From positions 1-44,450 of the forward strand of contig NZ_KI271290.1 of NCBI RefSeq assembly GCF_000469385.1: a stretch of 44,450 nucleotides of DNA, read 5' to 3'. Origin of the DNA: Leptotrichia sp. oral taxon 879 str. F0557. GTDB lineage: Bacteria > Fusobacteriota > Fusobacteriia > Fusobacteriales > Leptotrichiaceae. The translations under genes were made by a program, and so were the position numbers. The notes below the pieces were generated by a model. That model was not told the origin of the DNA. It did not search any database and saw nothing but the letters and a program-made list of their open reading frames with translations. Shown in pieces: positions 7,381 through 15,290 of the stretch (position 1 is its first letter; each line of letters opens with the position of its first letter).

Positions 7381-7836
7381 ATGAAAAATAACTTAAAATC
7401 TTTATTTACTCTCTGTATCTTTTTGCTTTCATTCAATATATTTGCTGATAGTATTGTATTTACAAAAAAAGCTCCTTTCGAGGAATTACCTGAAACTGTA
7501 GAATGGGATATAAGAAATAGAACAATGGAATATATATCTAATCAACAATGTTTCATATCAACTTACAGGGCTTTTTATAAGAACTCTTCTCTTGACCATG
7601 TAAATCTTTATGCAACTTGTATTGATACACATCCAGGCCATAAAATTGAATGGGATAATCCAAAAATTCCTGCAAATGCAGAGAAAAAAACAATTCATGT
7701 CCTAGGAAGTAATTTTTCACAAAGAATACTAAATGACATGAAAAGAGGAAAAAATGCTTTTATCATAAAAAGACTTTATTATTATCCCCCTTCACATAGA
7801 AACTACAGAAGCAGCCAGTATTACTATTCTGAATAA
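7381..7836 (+). CDS. small secreted protein of unknown family
   Basis: The 151-residue protein has a clear Sec signal (hydrophobic core residues ~7-21, cleavage probably after IFA). The mature part is about 128 residues, rich in Tyr and Asn, with two cysteines (in NQQCFIS and ATCID) that could form one disulfide. The tail is basic and Tyr-rich (RLYYYPPSHRNYRSSQYYY). I recognise no domain. Length and composition suggest a periplasmic or surface protein. It has its own promoter and terminator, so it is monocistronic. AGGAG lies 9 nt before the start; an out-of-phase ATG-GCA-TGA begins 5 nt earlier and would compete for the same ribosome site. Confidence 0.8.
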   Translation: MKNNLKSLFTLCIFLLSFNIFADSIVFTKKAPFEELPETVEWDIRNRTMEYISNQQCFISTYRAFYKNSSLDHVNLYATCIDTHPGHKIEWDNPKIPANAEKKTIHVLGSNFSQRILNDMKRGKNAFIIKRLYYYPPSHRNYRSSQYYYSE

Positions 7837-7847
7837 ATAAATTAACT

Positions 7848-7877
7848 AGACTGTTGTATTTTTGACAGTCTTTTTTT
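7848..7877 (+). terminator. intrinsic terminator
   Basis: A perfect 7-bp stem AGACTGT/ACAGTCT with a 10-nt loop, followed by seven T residues, 12 bp after the stop codon. Confidence 0.85.
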
Positions 7878-7939
7878 ATAGTTTATAATTTCTTTAAAAT
7901 TTAATCGTATCCAATCCTTAAAAATATTTAGAAAATTTA

Positions 7940-7968
7940 TGGAAAAAAATCTTCAAAAATGATACAAT
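7940..7968 (+). promoter_or_regulatory. probable promoter of nadK-recN-xer operon
   Basis: TGGAAA (7940-7945), 17 nt, TACAAT (7963-7968). The -10 is preceded by TGA, an extended -10, which compensates for the weak -35. Confidence 0.5.
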
Positions 7969-8028
7969 ATCTCACAAAGGTAAAAAATATTTTAAAATTT
8001 AATTTTGATGTTTGAAGAGGTATTTATT

Positions 8029-8871
8029 ATGGAAAATTCTGAAAAATTAGAAAATAATGATAATCTAAATAACAAAAGACGGTTAAAAAAAGTTAGAATT
8101 GTAAAAAGTGAATATGCAGACGAGACTTTATTAAAGAATTTTTATGACTATCTAAAGGAAAAAGATATTCAAGAAGTTTTTGGAGTGGAAGAGGCTGACT
8201 TAATAATTTCACTTGGCGGAGATGGAACAATGCTTGTTGCCGCAAAAGAAGCTATTTTAAGGAATATTCCTGTACTTGCAATAAATATGGGCTCTCTTGG
8301 TTATCTTGCTGAAGTAAAACCTCAAAATGCAGTAAAGATGTTACAAGATTATGAAAATGGGAATTATAAAACTGAAGAAAGAGCATTTTTAGAAGTAAAA
8401 TATGAAGATAATGTTTTTTATGCACTAAATGAGCTTGTAATAACAAAAGGCGGACACGAAGCACATTTAATACAGGTTGAAGTTTACTCAAATGATATTT
8501 TTGTAAATAAATACAGAGCTGACGGAATAATCGTAGCAACTCCTACAGGATCGACTGCTTACTCGCTTTCAGCAGGTGGTTCAATTGTCCACCCTGGACT
8601 AAATGCACTCTCCATAACACCTCTTGCACCACAAAGTTTAACAGCGCGTCCAATAATTGTAAACGGCTGTGAAGTTCTAAGTTTTAAGGCAACATCAAGA
8701 GATGATGCAGTCCATTTAAATATCGACGGAAACCAATGGTTTCAGATACAGGAGAATGATTTAGTAACTGCAAGATTATCAAAGAAAAAAATTCGAATAA
8801 TAAAACCTATAAACAGTGATTATTACAGTATACTCCGACAAAAATTGAAATGGGGAGATTCTGTCTTATAA
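8029..8871 (+). CDS. nadK: NAD kinase
   Basis: NadK phosphorylates NAD to NADP, the only route to NADP, in the cytoplasm. From the start at 8029 (AGAGG 8 nt upstream; an earlier in-frame ATG at 8008 lacks a ribosome site) the protein has 280 residues. It shows GGDGT (63-67) with the catalytic Asp, NMGSLGYL (86-93), NE (134-135) and the long substrate loop DGIIVATPTGSTAYSLSAGG (165-184). A charged N-terminal extension of about 20 residues precedes the fold. It is the first of four tightly packed genes (25 bp to recN). nadK-recN adjacency is common in Gram-positive bacteria and related phyla. Confidence 0.96.
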   Translation: MENSEKLENNDNLNNKRRLKKVRIVKSEYADETLLKNFYDYLKEKDIQEVFGVEEADLIISLGGDGTMLVAAKEAILRNIPVLAINMGSLGYLAEVKPQNAVKMLQDYENGNYKTEERAFLEVKYEDNVFYALNELVITKGGHEAHLIQVEVYSNDIFVNKYRADGIIVATPTGSTAYSLSAGGSIVHPGLNALSITPLAPQSLTARPIIVNGCEVLSFKATSRDDAVHLNIDGNQWFQIQENDLVTARLSKKKIRIIKPINSDYYSILRQKLKWGDSVL

Positions 8872-8896
8872 AAAATAAAATAGTGAAAGGGAAGAA

Positions 8897-10576
8897 ATGT
8901 TAAGGGAATTAAGATTAAATAATTTAGCAATAATCAAAAAATTAGATTTAGAATTTAATGACAAATTTATTGCATTAACTGGAGAAACAGGGGCTGGTAA
9001 ATCAATTATTCTAGATGGAATTTCACTATTAATTGGTGAAAGAAGTCATACAGATATGATTAGAAATGGGGAAGAAAGCCTTTTTGCAGAAGGAATTTTT
9101 GAATTAAATGAAAATCAGAAAAGAAGGTTAAATGAGCTTGGGTTTGAGATAGATGATGACGAACTTATCATAACACGATATTTTGACAGGAACGCCAAAT
9201 CGAAGATTACCGTAAATGGTGCAAGACTTACTTTGTCAAGATTAAAGGAACTTATGGTGAATATTATTGATTTAGTTGGGCAGCATGAACATCAGTTCTT
9301 GTTAAATGAAGAATATCATTTACATCTACTTGACAGATTTCTTGATGATGAGGGAAAGGAACTTTCTAAAAAAATTCGTGAAAATGTAAATGAAATAAAA
9401 AAATTAAATTCAAGAATAAAGAATATTGAAGAAGAAAAAGAAAAAATTGCAGAAAAAAAAGATATTCTAGAATTTCAGTTTAACGAAATCAATAGCCTTA
9501 ATTTAAAGGAAAACGAAGATGAAGAACTTGAAGAAGAGTATAAAATATTGTTTAATGCTGGAAAAATTAATGAAAAGCTGGGAGAAACTTCAGAACTTTT
9601 AAAAGAAGGAGAATTTTCAATCTTATCAGCACTTGGAAGGGCTAAGAGAAATTTAGAGCAGCTTTCGGATTTGTCAGAATCTTATAGTGAATTATACGAT
9701 AAGATTGAGTCTGTACTTTATGAAGTGGAGGAAATTTCGTATTCTGTAGATAATTTTGCTGGAGATGTCGAGATGGATGATGATAAACTGGAAAAAATTG
9801 TCGAAAGAATTGATGCGATTAATAAGCTGAAATTAAAATATGGCTCAACAATTACTGAAATTCTTGAATACAAAGATAAAATTGAAAAAGATCTGTCATT
9901 GGTTAATTTTGAAAATGAAGAGCTGGAAAATTTAAAGGTTGAAAAAAATGAATTGGTAAGCAAGTATTTTCAAGATGGTGAAAGACTTAGCCAAATTCGT
10001 ATGGAAATTGCAGAAAGTCTTCAGAACACAATTGATATTCAGCTAAGCGACTTAAATATGGAAAATGCAAAATTCAAGGTAGAAATTACAAAAACTGAAG
10101 AAATAACAGCACATGGCATAAACAATGCAGAATTTTTAATCGCAACAAATGTAGGGGAAACATTCAAGCCACTTGCCAAAATTGCTTCAGGTGGAGAAAT
10201 TTCACGTATAATGCTTGCTCTTAAAACGGTATTTTCAGCTGTTGACAATATTTCAGTGCTGATTTTTGATGAGATTGATACAGGAATCTCTGGAGAAACT
10301 GTAAGAAGAGTGGCAGAAAAATTAAGAGAGCTTTCAAGAAATACCCAGATTATCTGTGTAACTCATTCTCCGCAAATTGCTGGAAAAGCGCAGCAGCAGT
10401 TCTTTATAAAAAAAGAAATTGAAAATGGTCTTACAGAGACAAAAGTTCGTGAACTGAATACTGAAGAAAGAATAAGAGAAATTGCAAGAATCATTTCAGG
10501 TGATAATATTACTGAAGCATCTGTTAATCACGCTAAGGAGATAATGGGGCTATGGGACAAAAAAGTACTGATATAA
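8897..10576 (+). CDS. recN: DNA repair protein RecN (SMC-like ATPase)
   Basis: RecN tethers DNA at double-strand breaks and supports RecA-dependent repair. The 559-residue protein has the SMC plan. An N-terminal ATPase half carries Walker A GETGAGKS (29-36). Two coiled-coil arms follow (about 155-215 and 280-370, rich in Lys/Glu/Leu), then a C-terminal half with the ABC signature ASGGEISR and Walker B VLIFDEIDTGISG. The usual length is about 550-560. The ATG follows AAAGGGAAG. Its last 25 bp overlap xer, so the two are probably translationally coupled. No LexA box was seen at the operon promoter. Confidence 0.96.
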   Translation: MLRELRLNNLAIIKKLDLEFNDKFIALTGETGAGKSIILDGISLLIGERSHTDMIRNGEESLFAEGIFELNENQKRRLNELGFEIDDDELIITRYFDRNAKSKITVNGARLTLSRLKELMVNIIDLVGQHEHQFLLNEEYHLHLLDRFLDDEGKELSKKIRENVNEIKKLNSRIKNIEEEKEKIAEKKDILEFQFNEINSLNLKENEDEELEEEYKILFNAGKINEKLGETSELLKEGEFSILSALGRAKRNLEQLSDLSESYSELYDKIESVLYEVEEISYSVDNFAGDVEMDDDKLEKIVERIDAINKLKLKYGSTITEILEYKDKIEKDLSLVNFENEELENLKVEKNELVSKYFQDGERLSQIRMEIAESLQNTIDIQLSDLNMENAKFKVEITKTEEITAHGINNAEFLIATNVGETFKPLAKIASGGEISRIMLALKTVFSAVDNISVLIFDEIDTGISGETVRRVAEKLRELSRNTQIICVTHSPQIAGKAQQQFFIKKEIENGLTETKVRELNTEERIREIARIISGDNITEASVNHAKEIMGLWDKKVLI

Positions 10577-11553
10577 ATAATCTAAAAAAGAAAAAACTTA
10601 ATTCAGATAAAGAAAATTTGGAAAAAGAAAGAGACGGTAACGTTAAAAGCAGTGAAAGTTCAAAAAACAATGATAAAAAAATAACACATGAAAATAAAAT
10701 GCAGATTAGAGAATTTCTTGATTTTTTAGAGTATGAAAAGGGAAGTTCTCAAAATACAATTACTGGATATAATCGAGATTTAATACAATTTTTTTTATTT
10801 GTAAAAAAAGATTTTTCGAAAGTAAAGGAACAGGATATTTTCGATTATGTTGAATATATAAGCGAAAAATTAAGACGAAATTCAGTATTAAGGAAAGTAT
10901 CGGCAATAAAGACATTTTACAGATTCTGCTATTTAAATAAAGCAATTAAAAAAGATCCAACAGGAATGGTAAAGTCCTTAAAACGTGAACATAGATTACC
11001 TGAAATACTTACACTAAAAGAAATGAAGCAAATTGTAGATAACTGTCCGCACACGCCTGAGGGTATGCAAAATAAACTTATTATCAAAATTTTAATTGCA
11101 ACTGGGGCAAGAATTTCAGAAACCTTAAATTTGGAAATAAAGGATGTGGAAAATCAAGACTACGAATTTATAAAGGTGCTTGGAAAAGGATCAAAATATA
11201 GAATAATACCAATTTATGATAGTCTAGAAAATGAAATAAAAAATTATTTGGCTATTTATAGACCAAAATTAAAGAATGCAAGTGAAAGTTTTAAGATTTT
11301 TCCAAATACTCGAAGAGAAAAATTTTGGAAAGATTTAAAGACTATTGCCAAAAACGCTGGAATTGAAAAAAATGTATATCCACACATTTTTAGACATTCA
11401 CTTGCTACAATTCTGCTTGGAAACGGTGCTGATGTCCGTATTGTGCAAGAGATACTTGGACATTCAAACATAACAACAACAGAAATTTACACACATGTTG
11501 AAAAATCCAAATTAAAAATGATTTATAACAATATAAAATTAGGAGATGACTAA
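10552..11553 (+). CDS. tyrosine recombinase, XerC/XerD family
   Basis: Xer recombinases resolve chromosome dimers at dif. The 333-residue protein has a SAM-like core-binding domain (about 50-135) and a catalytic domain with the full set Arg187 (TGARISE), Lys212 (GKGSK), His278 and Arg281 (HIFRHS), His304 (GHSN) and nucleophile Tyr313 (IYTH). The ending LKMIYNNIKLG resembles XerD/XerC C-termini. Before the core is an unusual Lys/Asn/Ser-rich extension of about 48 residues. A start at Met50 would remove it, but only 10552 has AAGGAG upstream. Its place after recN, with no att sites or phage genes, argues for a housekeeping Xer. XerC versus XerD cannot be told by eye. Confidence 0.88.
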   Translation: MGQKSTDINNLKKKKLNSDKENLEKERDGNVKSSESSKNNDKKITHENKMQIREFLDFLEYEKGSSQNTITGYNRDLIQFFLFVKKDFSKVKEQDIFDYVEYISEKLRRNSVLRKVSAIKTFYRFCYLNKAIKKDPTGMVKSLKREHRLPEILTLKEMKQIVDNCPHTPEGMQNKLIIKILIATGARISETLNLEIKDVENQDYEFIKVLGKGSKYRIIPIYDSLENEIKNYLAIYRPKLKNASESFKIFPNTRREKFWKDLKTIAKNAGIEKNVYPHIFRHSLATILLGNGADVRIVQEILGHSNITTTEIYTHVEKSKLKMIYNNIKLGDD

Positions 11554-11972
11554 TGAGAGAAAAACGTGAAACAGGAAAACATAACAATGAAAAACTAAGA
11601 GTGTTATTATTCACAATTATTGCATACTTTGTATTCTTTGTAATAAAAAAATTAGATATAGTAACTCCATATCTTGGAATTATTATGATGATTTTACTTT
11701 ATATGTATGCGAACTATAATTTAATAAACATATTTTTTACAAGTAAAAGAACAACTTTTAAGATATACGCCTTCCTTCTTCTGGAAGTAATCTATCTTTT
11801 TACAGCAAACGTTTCATTAATAGGAGCAATTTTATATGCTATACTATTCGCACTCTTATTTTTTACAATCCGAAAGGATGAAGGGCGTGAAAAAATACCA
11901 GAAATAACTAAATTCGTAAATATATTTATTATATTTAAAGTTGTATTTGTACTTTCAATGTTAATTTTTTAA
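11553..11972 (+). CDS. hypothetical membrane protein
   Basis: The 139-residue protein starts on the TAATG overlap with the xer stop, so it is translationally coupled. After about 15 charged residues there are roughly five hydrophobic segments (near 17-33, 39-57, 68-86, 84-106 and 120-139) separated by short basic loops (FTSKRTTFK, TIRKDEGREK). I recognise no family. It is the last gene of the nadK operon. Its job may relate to the envelope rather than to DNA repair, since no DNA-binding feature is visible. Confidence 0.75.
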   Translation: MREKRETGKHNNEKLRVLLFTIIAYFVFFVIKKLDIVTPYLGIIMMILLYMYANYNLINIFFTSKRTTFKIYAFLLLEVIYLFTANVSLIGAILYAILFALLFFTIRKDEGREKIPEITKFVNIFIIFKVVFVLSMLIF

Positions 11973-11974
11973 TT

Positions 11975-11990
11975 ATTAAGCAAACTTAAT
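11975..11990 (+). terminator. weak hairpin after nadK operon
   Basis: ATTAAG-CAAA-CTTAAT forms a 6-bp stem just after the stop codon. The tail (TTCTCTAATTT) is only partly T-rich, so termination here would be inefficient. Confidence 0.3.
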
Positions 11991-12057
11991 TTCTCTAATT
12001 TAAATATATAAAAAATTAACGGAATACTAAAAATAGATAAAAAGTTCAAAAAAATAG

Positions 12058-12086
12058 TTGAGAAATGTAAAAAAAAGTAGTATAAT
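12058..12086 (+). promoter_or_regulatory. promoter of yueI-like gene and murA
   Basis: TTGAGA (12058-12063), 17 nt, TATAAT (12081-12086). The leader is about 65 nt. Confidence 0.75.
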
Positions 12087-12158
12087 GACAAAATACGATA
12101 AATTTTAAATGTTAAATTTAAAGATAAATTAAATATTCATGTGAATTGGAGAAATAAA

Positions 12159-12758
12159 ATGAGAACTAGTGTTAATAACTATAACAATGAATCAGACGTT
12201 ATGAAATTTGTAGAAGATGTAACAGACAGAGCTGTAAATGCTCAAGTTGAAAAAAATTTATTTCTTGGGGAATACAAAGAAAGAATTATAAAAGCTCTTA
12301 CGTTTGAGGAAATAAAAGAAAAAGGAATTTATTATGAAATAGAAAAAGCTTTAGAAAATAAAGATGTGAATAAAATGGTTATTTCCCGACATGCAGATTT
12401 TAATGATATAAAAAAATACATTGAAATAGCTAAGCAAAAAAGAGTGCCTTATAAAATGATAGATAACCTAGTATGTGTGGGTCAAATAGCACTTGTAGTC
12501 GTTGCAAAGGATGCAATTGTTCATGAAGCTGGAGATGAAATTGTTGTAACTTCAAAACTTGAGAAATGTCATTTAAAGCATTTGCCAGATATATATTTTG
12601 AAGCTATGGAAAATGCAGTTTGTGATTTTCATTTAGATATAATAAAAAAAGAAATGCCTGAATATGCTAAAAACTATAAAGAATTAACATTTATGGACAA
12701 ATTATTTGGCTCAAAATGTCCGATATGTCAAAAATTAGGAGGAAAAAAACGTGGTTGA
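12159..12758 (+). CDS. DUF1694 family protein (YueI-like)
   Basis: The 199-residue soluble protein has an N-terminal part (VEKNLFLGEYKERIIKAL and following) that matches DUF1694, represented by Bacillus YueI. The central part looks like an alpha/beta domain related to ribosomal L7Ae-like folds (YIEIAKQKRVPYKMIDN). Function is unknown. The C-terminus carries CPIC near residue 187 followed by a Gly/Lys-rich tail, a possible half metal site that I infer only from the Cys pair. The ATG at 12159 is preferred to a GTG at 12141, because GGAG lies 7 nt upstream of the ATG. Its last 8 bp overlap murA, and its tail codons contain the murA ribosome site AGGAGG. Confidence 0.8.
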   Translation: MRTSVNNYNNESDVMKFVEDVTDRAVNAQVEKNLFLGEYKERIIKALTFEEIKEKGIYYEIEKALENKDVNKMVISRHADFNDIKKYIEIAKQKRVPYKMIDNLVCVGQIALVVVAKDAIVHEAGDEIVVTSKLEKCHLKHLPDIYFEAMENAVCDFHLDIIKKEMPEYAKNYKELTFMDKLFGSKCPICQKLGGKKRG

Positions 12759-14019
12759 TGGATTTAGAATAAAAGGAAAAACACCATTAAATGGAGTAAT
12801 TAAAGTAAGCGGAGCTAAAAATGCTGCACTTCCAATAATTATAGCGACACTTGTTGCAAAAGGTGAATACATTTTAAAAAATGTGCCAAATTTACGTGAT
12901 ATAAGAGTAACAATGAGATTGCTTGAAGATTTGGGAATGGAAACTGAAAAATTAGATGACAATACTTACAAAATTGTAAATAATGGATTTAAAAGAACAG
13001 AAGCAAGCTATGAAATCGTAAAACAAATGAGAGCATCATTTTTAGTAATGGGACCAATGATTGCAAATTTAGATGAAGCAGTTGTTTCACTGCCTGGAGG
13101 ATGTGCGATTGGTTCAAGACCTGTTGATTTGCATTTAAAAGGTTTTGAAATGTTGGGAGCGGAGATTACAAGAGTTCATGGATATGTTCATGCAAAAGCA
13201 GATAAATTAAAAGGTGCTGAAATTCCTTTAGGTTTTCCAAGTGTAGGAGCTACCCAGAATATTATGATGGCAGCAGTAAAAACTCCTGGGAAAACTGTTA
13301 TTTCAAATGCTGCAAGAGAGCCTGAAATTGTTGATTTAGGAAACTTCTTGAATAAAATGGGAGCAAAAATTACAGGATTAGGAACTCCTACTATTGAAAT
13401 TGAAGGAGTTGAAGAACTTCACGCTGTGGAATATTCAATTATGCCAGATAGAATTGAGGCAGGAACTTATGTGATAGCTTCATTAGTTACAGAAGGAAAT
13501 TTAAAAATTCAAAATGCAAGACTTGATGATTTAGGAGTGTTTAAATCTGAATTAGAAGCAATGGGAGCAAAATTTGAACAGAATGGAGATATCCTAACTG
13601 TAATAGGAAAAGTAAAAGATTTAAAGCCATCAAAAATAAAAACCTTACCACATCCAGGATTCCCAACAGATATGCAGCCTCAAATGATGTTGCTTCAAAC
13701 TCTTGTAAATGGTGGAAGTTCAATGGAAGAAACTGTATTTGAAAACAGATTTATGCACGTGCCAGAATTTAACAGAATGGGGGCAGATATTACAATAAAA
13801 CATGGAGTAGCTTTTATAAATGGAGGATTGCCATTAACAGGTGCAGAAGTGATGTCTTCAGATTTGAGAGCAGGAGCAGCGCTAGTTTTGGCGGCACTTA
13901 CAGCAGATGGTGAAACAATTGTAAATAGAGTTTACCACATAGACAGAGGATATGATAAATTAGAATTAAAATTAAATACCGTTGGTGCTCAAATTGAAAG
14001 AGTTAAACTTGACATATAA
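12751..14019 (+). CDS. murA: UDP-N-acetylglucosamine 1-carboxyvinyltransferase MurA
   Basis: MurA adds enolpyruvate from PEP to UDP-GlcNAc, the first committed step of peptidoglycan synthesis, in the cytoplasm. The 422-residue length is typical. SGAKNAA (20-26) holds the Lys-Asn substrate residues, and the active-site loop GGCAIGSRPVDLH has catalytic Cys118, the residue alkylated by fosfomycin in cysteine-type MurA. HPGFPTDMQ and DLRAGAALVLAAL complete the two-domain EPSP-synthase-like fold. It starts with GTG at 12751, 8 nt after AGGAGG. It is co-transcribed with and overlaps the yueI-like gene, and has its own terminator. Confidence 0.97.
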   Translation: MVDGFRIKGKTPLNGVIKVSGAKNAALPIIIATLVAKGEYILKNVPNLRDIRVTMRLLEDLGMETEKLDDNTYKIVNNGFKRTEASYEIVKQMRASFLVMGPMIANLDEAVVSLPGGCAIGSRPVDLHLKGFEMLGAEITRVHGYVHAKADKLKGAEIPLGFPSVGATQNIMMAAVKTPGKTVISNAAREPEIVDLGNFLNKMGAKITGLGTPTIEIEGVEELHAVEYSIMPDRIEAGTYVIASLVTEGNLKIQNARLDDLGVFKSELEAMGAKFEQNGDILTVIGKVKDLKPSKIKTLPHPGFPTDMQPQMMLLQTLVNGGSSMEETVFENRFMHVPEFNRMGADITIKHGVAFINGGLPLTGAEVMSSDLRAGAALVLAALTADGETIVNRVYHIDRGYDKLELKLNTVGAQIERVKLDI

Positions 14020-14057
14020 TAATAAATTAACACTAAACATGGCTAGAAAACTAAGTA

Positions 14058-14090
14058 AAATATGACTTTTGTTTCTTGTCATGTTTTTTT
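14058..14090 (+). terminator. terminator of murA
   Basis: AAATATGAC pairs with GTCATGTTT (one U-G pair), followed by a T-run. Confidence 0.65.
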
Positions 14091-14101
14091 GTAAATAGAT
14101 A

Positions 14102-14129
14102 TTGCTTTTGAAAAAAAATAGGGTATACT
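14102..14129 (+). promoter_or_regulatory. promoter of butanediol dehydrogenase gene, with overlapping dyad
   Basis: TTGCTT (14102-14107), 16 nt, TATACT (14124-14129). A small inverted repeat, ATACT-N5-AGTAT (14125-14139), overlaps the -10 and could be an operator. The regulator is unknown. Confidence 0.55.
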
Positions 14130-14177
14130 ATTAAAGTATGGAAATAAAATATTAATTAACTTAGGAGGAAATAAAAA

Positions 14178-15227
14178 ATGGCAACAATGAAAGCTGCAAG
14201 ATGGCACAATAGAAAAGATGTAAAAGTAGAAGACATTGAAATACCAGAAATCACAAGAGAAAATCAAATTAAAATCGCAGTAAAATATGCTGGAATCTGT
14301 GGTAGTGATTTACATGAATATCTAGGAGGACCTATTTTCATTCCAGCCGATAAGCCACATCCATATACTGGAGAAAAAGCCCCAATTACAATGGGACACG
14401 AATTTTGCGGAGAAGTTGTAGAAATAGGAAGTGGAATTACAAAATTTAAAGTTGGAGACAGAGTTACAGTTGAGCCGATTCTAGCAAAAAATGGGTTGAT
14501 TGGAAAATATAATTTGGATCCTAATTTGAACTTTATTGGACTTGCAGGCGGAGGTGGAGGTTTCTCTGAATTTGTAGTTGTAAATGAAGATCAGGCTCAC
14601 AAACTTCCTGATGAAATTGACTATGAACAAGGAGCATTGACAGAGCCTGCGGCTGTAGCTGTTTATGCAGTTAGACAAAGCAGATTTAATACTGGTGATA
14701 CTGCAGCAGTATTTGGATGTGGTCCAATCGGACTTCTCATAATTGATGCATTAAGAGCTTCTGGCGCAACAGAAATCTATGCTGTGGAAGTTTCACCTGA
14801 AAGACAGGAAATTGCCAGAAAATTAGGTGCGATAATTGTTGATCCTACAAAAGTGAACTCTGTTGAATACATAAAAGAAAAAACAAATGGAGGAGTGAAT
14901 GTTTCATACGAAGTTACAGGAGTTCCAGCAGTATTGCAGCAATCTCTTGAAGCCGCTGAGAAAGATGGAGAGCTTATGGTTGTGAGCATCTGGGAAACAG
15001 AAGCCCCTATTCAACCTAACGAAGTGGTAATTCAAGAAAGAACAATAAAAGGGGTTATCGCGTATCGTGATGTATTCCCTAAAACATTGGAACTAATGAA
15101 ACAAGGATATTTCTCAAAAGATTTATTAGTAACAAAAAGAATTAAATTAGAAGATATTGTAACTGAAGGATTTGAAGCTCTTGTAAAAGAAAAGAGCCAA
15201 GTTAAAATTTTAGTATCACCTAAATAA
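14178..15227 (+). CDS. zinc-type (R,R)-butanediol dehydrogenase-like MDR alcohol dehydrogenase
   Basis: The 349-residue medium-chain dehydrogenase probably interconverts acetoin/diacetyl and 2,3-butanediol with NAD(H) in fermentation. Catalytic zinc ligands Cys41 (GICGSDLHE), His74-Glu75 (GHEF) and Glu156 (TEPAAV) are present, as is the Rossmann motif GCGPIG (180-185). The four-cysteine structural zinc site of classic family members is absent: the segment after VEPI (99-130) has no cysteine and carries KYNLDPNLNF and a GGGGG stretch instead. The acidic residue after the Rossmann strand (VEVSPER) points to NAD. The name rests on overall resemblance to BdhA-like proteins; another polyol dehydrogenase is possible. 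It is monocistronic. Confidence 0.82.
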   Translation: MATMKAARWHNRKDVKVEDIEIPEITRENQIKIAVKYAGICGSDLHEYLGGPIFIPADKPHPYTGEKAPITMGHEFCGEVVEIGSGITKFKVGDRVTVEPILAKNGLIGKYNLDPNLNFIGLAGGGGGFSEFVVVNEDQAHKLPDEIDYEQGALTEPAAVAVYAVRQSRFNTGDTAAVFGCGPIGLLIIDALRASGATEIYAVEVSPERQEIARKLGAIIVDPTKVNSVEYIKEKTNGGVNVSYEVTGVPAVLQQSLEAAEKDGELMVVSIWETEAPIQPNEVVIQERTIKGVIAYRDVFPKTLELMKQGYFSKDLLVTKRIKLEDIVTEGFEALVKEKSQVKILVSPK

Positions 15228-15242
15228 TTTATATATTTAATT

Positions 15243-15289
15243 AGCCTGTACCAGTTCTTAAAGTTATTAAGAATCGGACAGGCTTTTTT
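15243..15289 (+). terminator. terminator of butanediol dehydrogenase gene
   Basis: A long two-part hairpin: outer AGCCTGT/ACAGGCT and inner TTCTTAA/TTAAGAA, followed by six or seven T residues. It abuts the stop codon of the convergent cbiB gene. Confidence 0.9.
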
Positions 15290-15290
15290 A

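Noticed and set aside
10552-11553. Tyrosine recombinase as a phage or genomic-island integrase
   Set aside because: It is embedded in and overlaps a housekeeping operon (nadK-recN), and no tRNA attachment site, direct repeats or phage genes adjoin it.
14058-14090. Riboswitch between murA and the butanediol dehydrogenase gene
   Set aside because: The hairpin with its T-run is an ordinary terminator and lies upstream of the dehydrogenase promoter.
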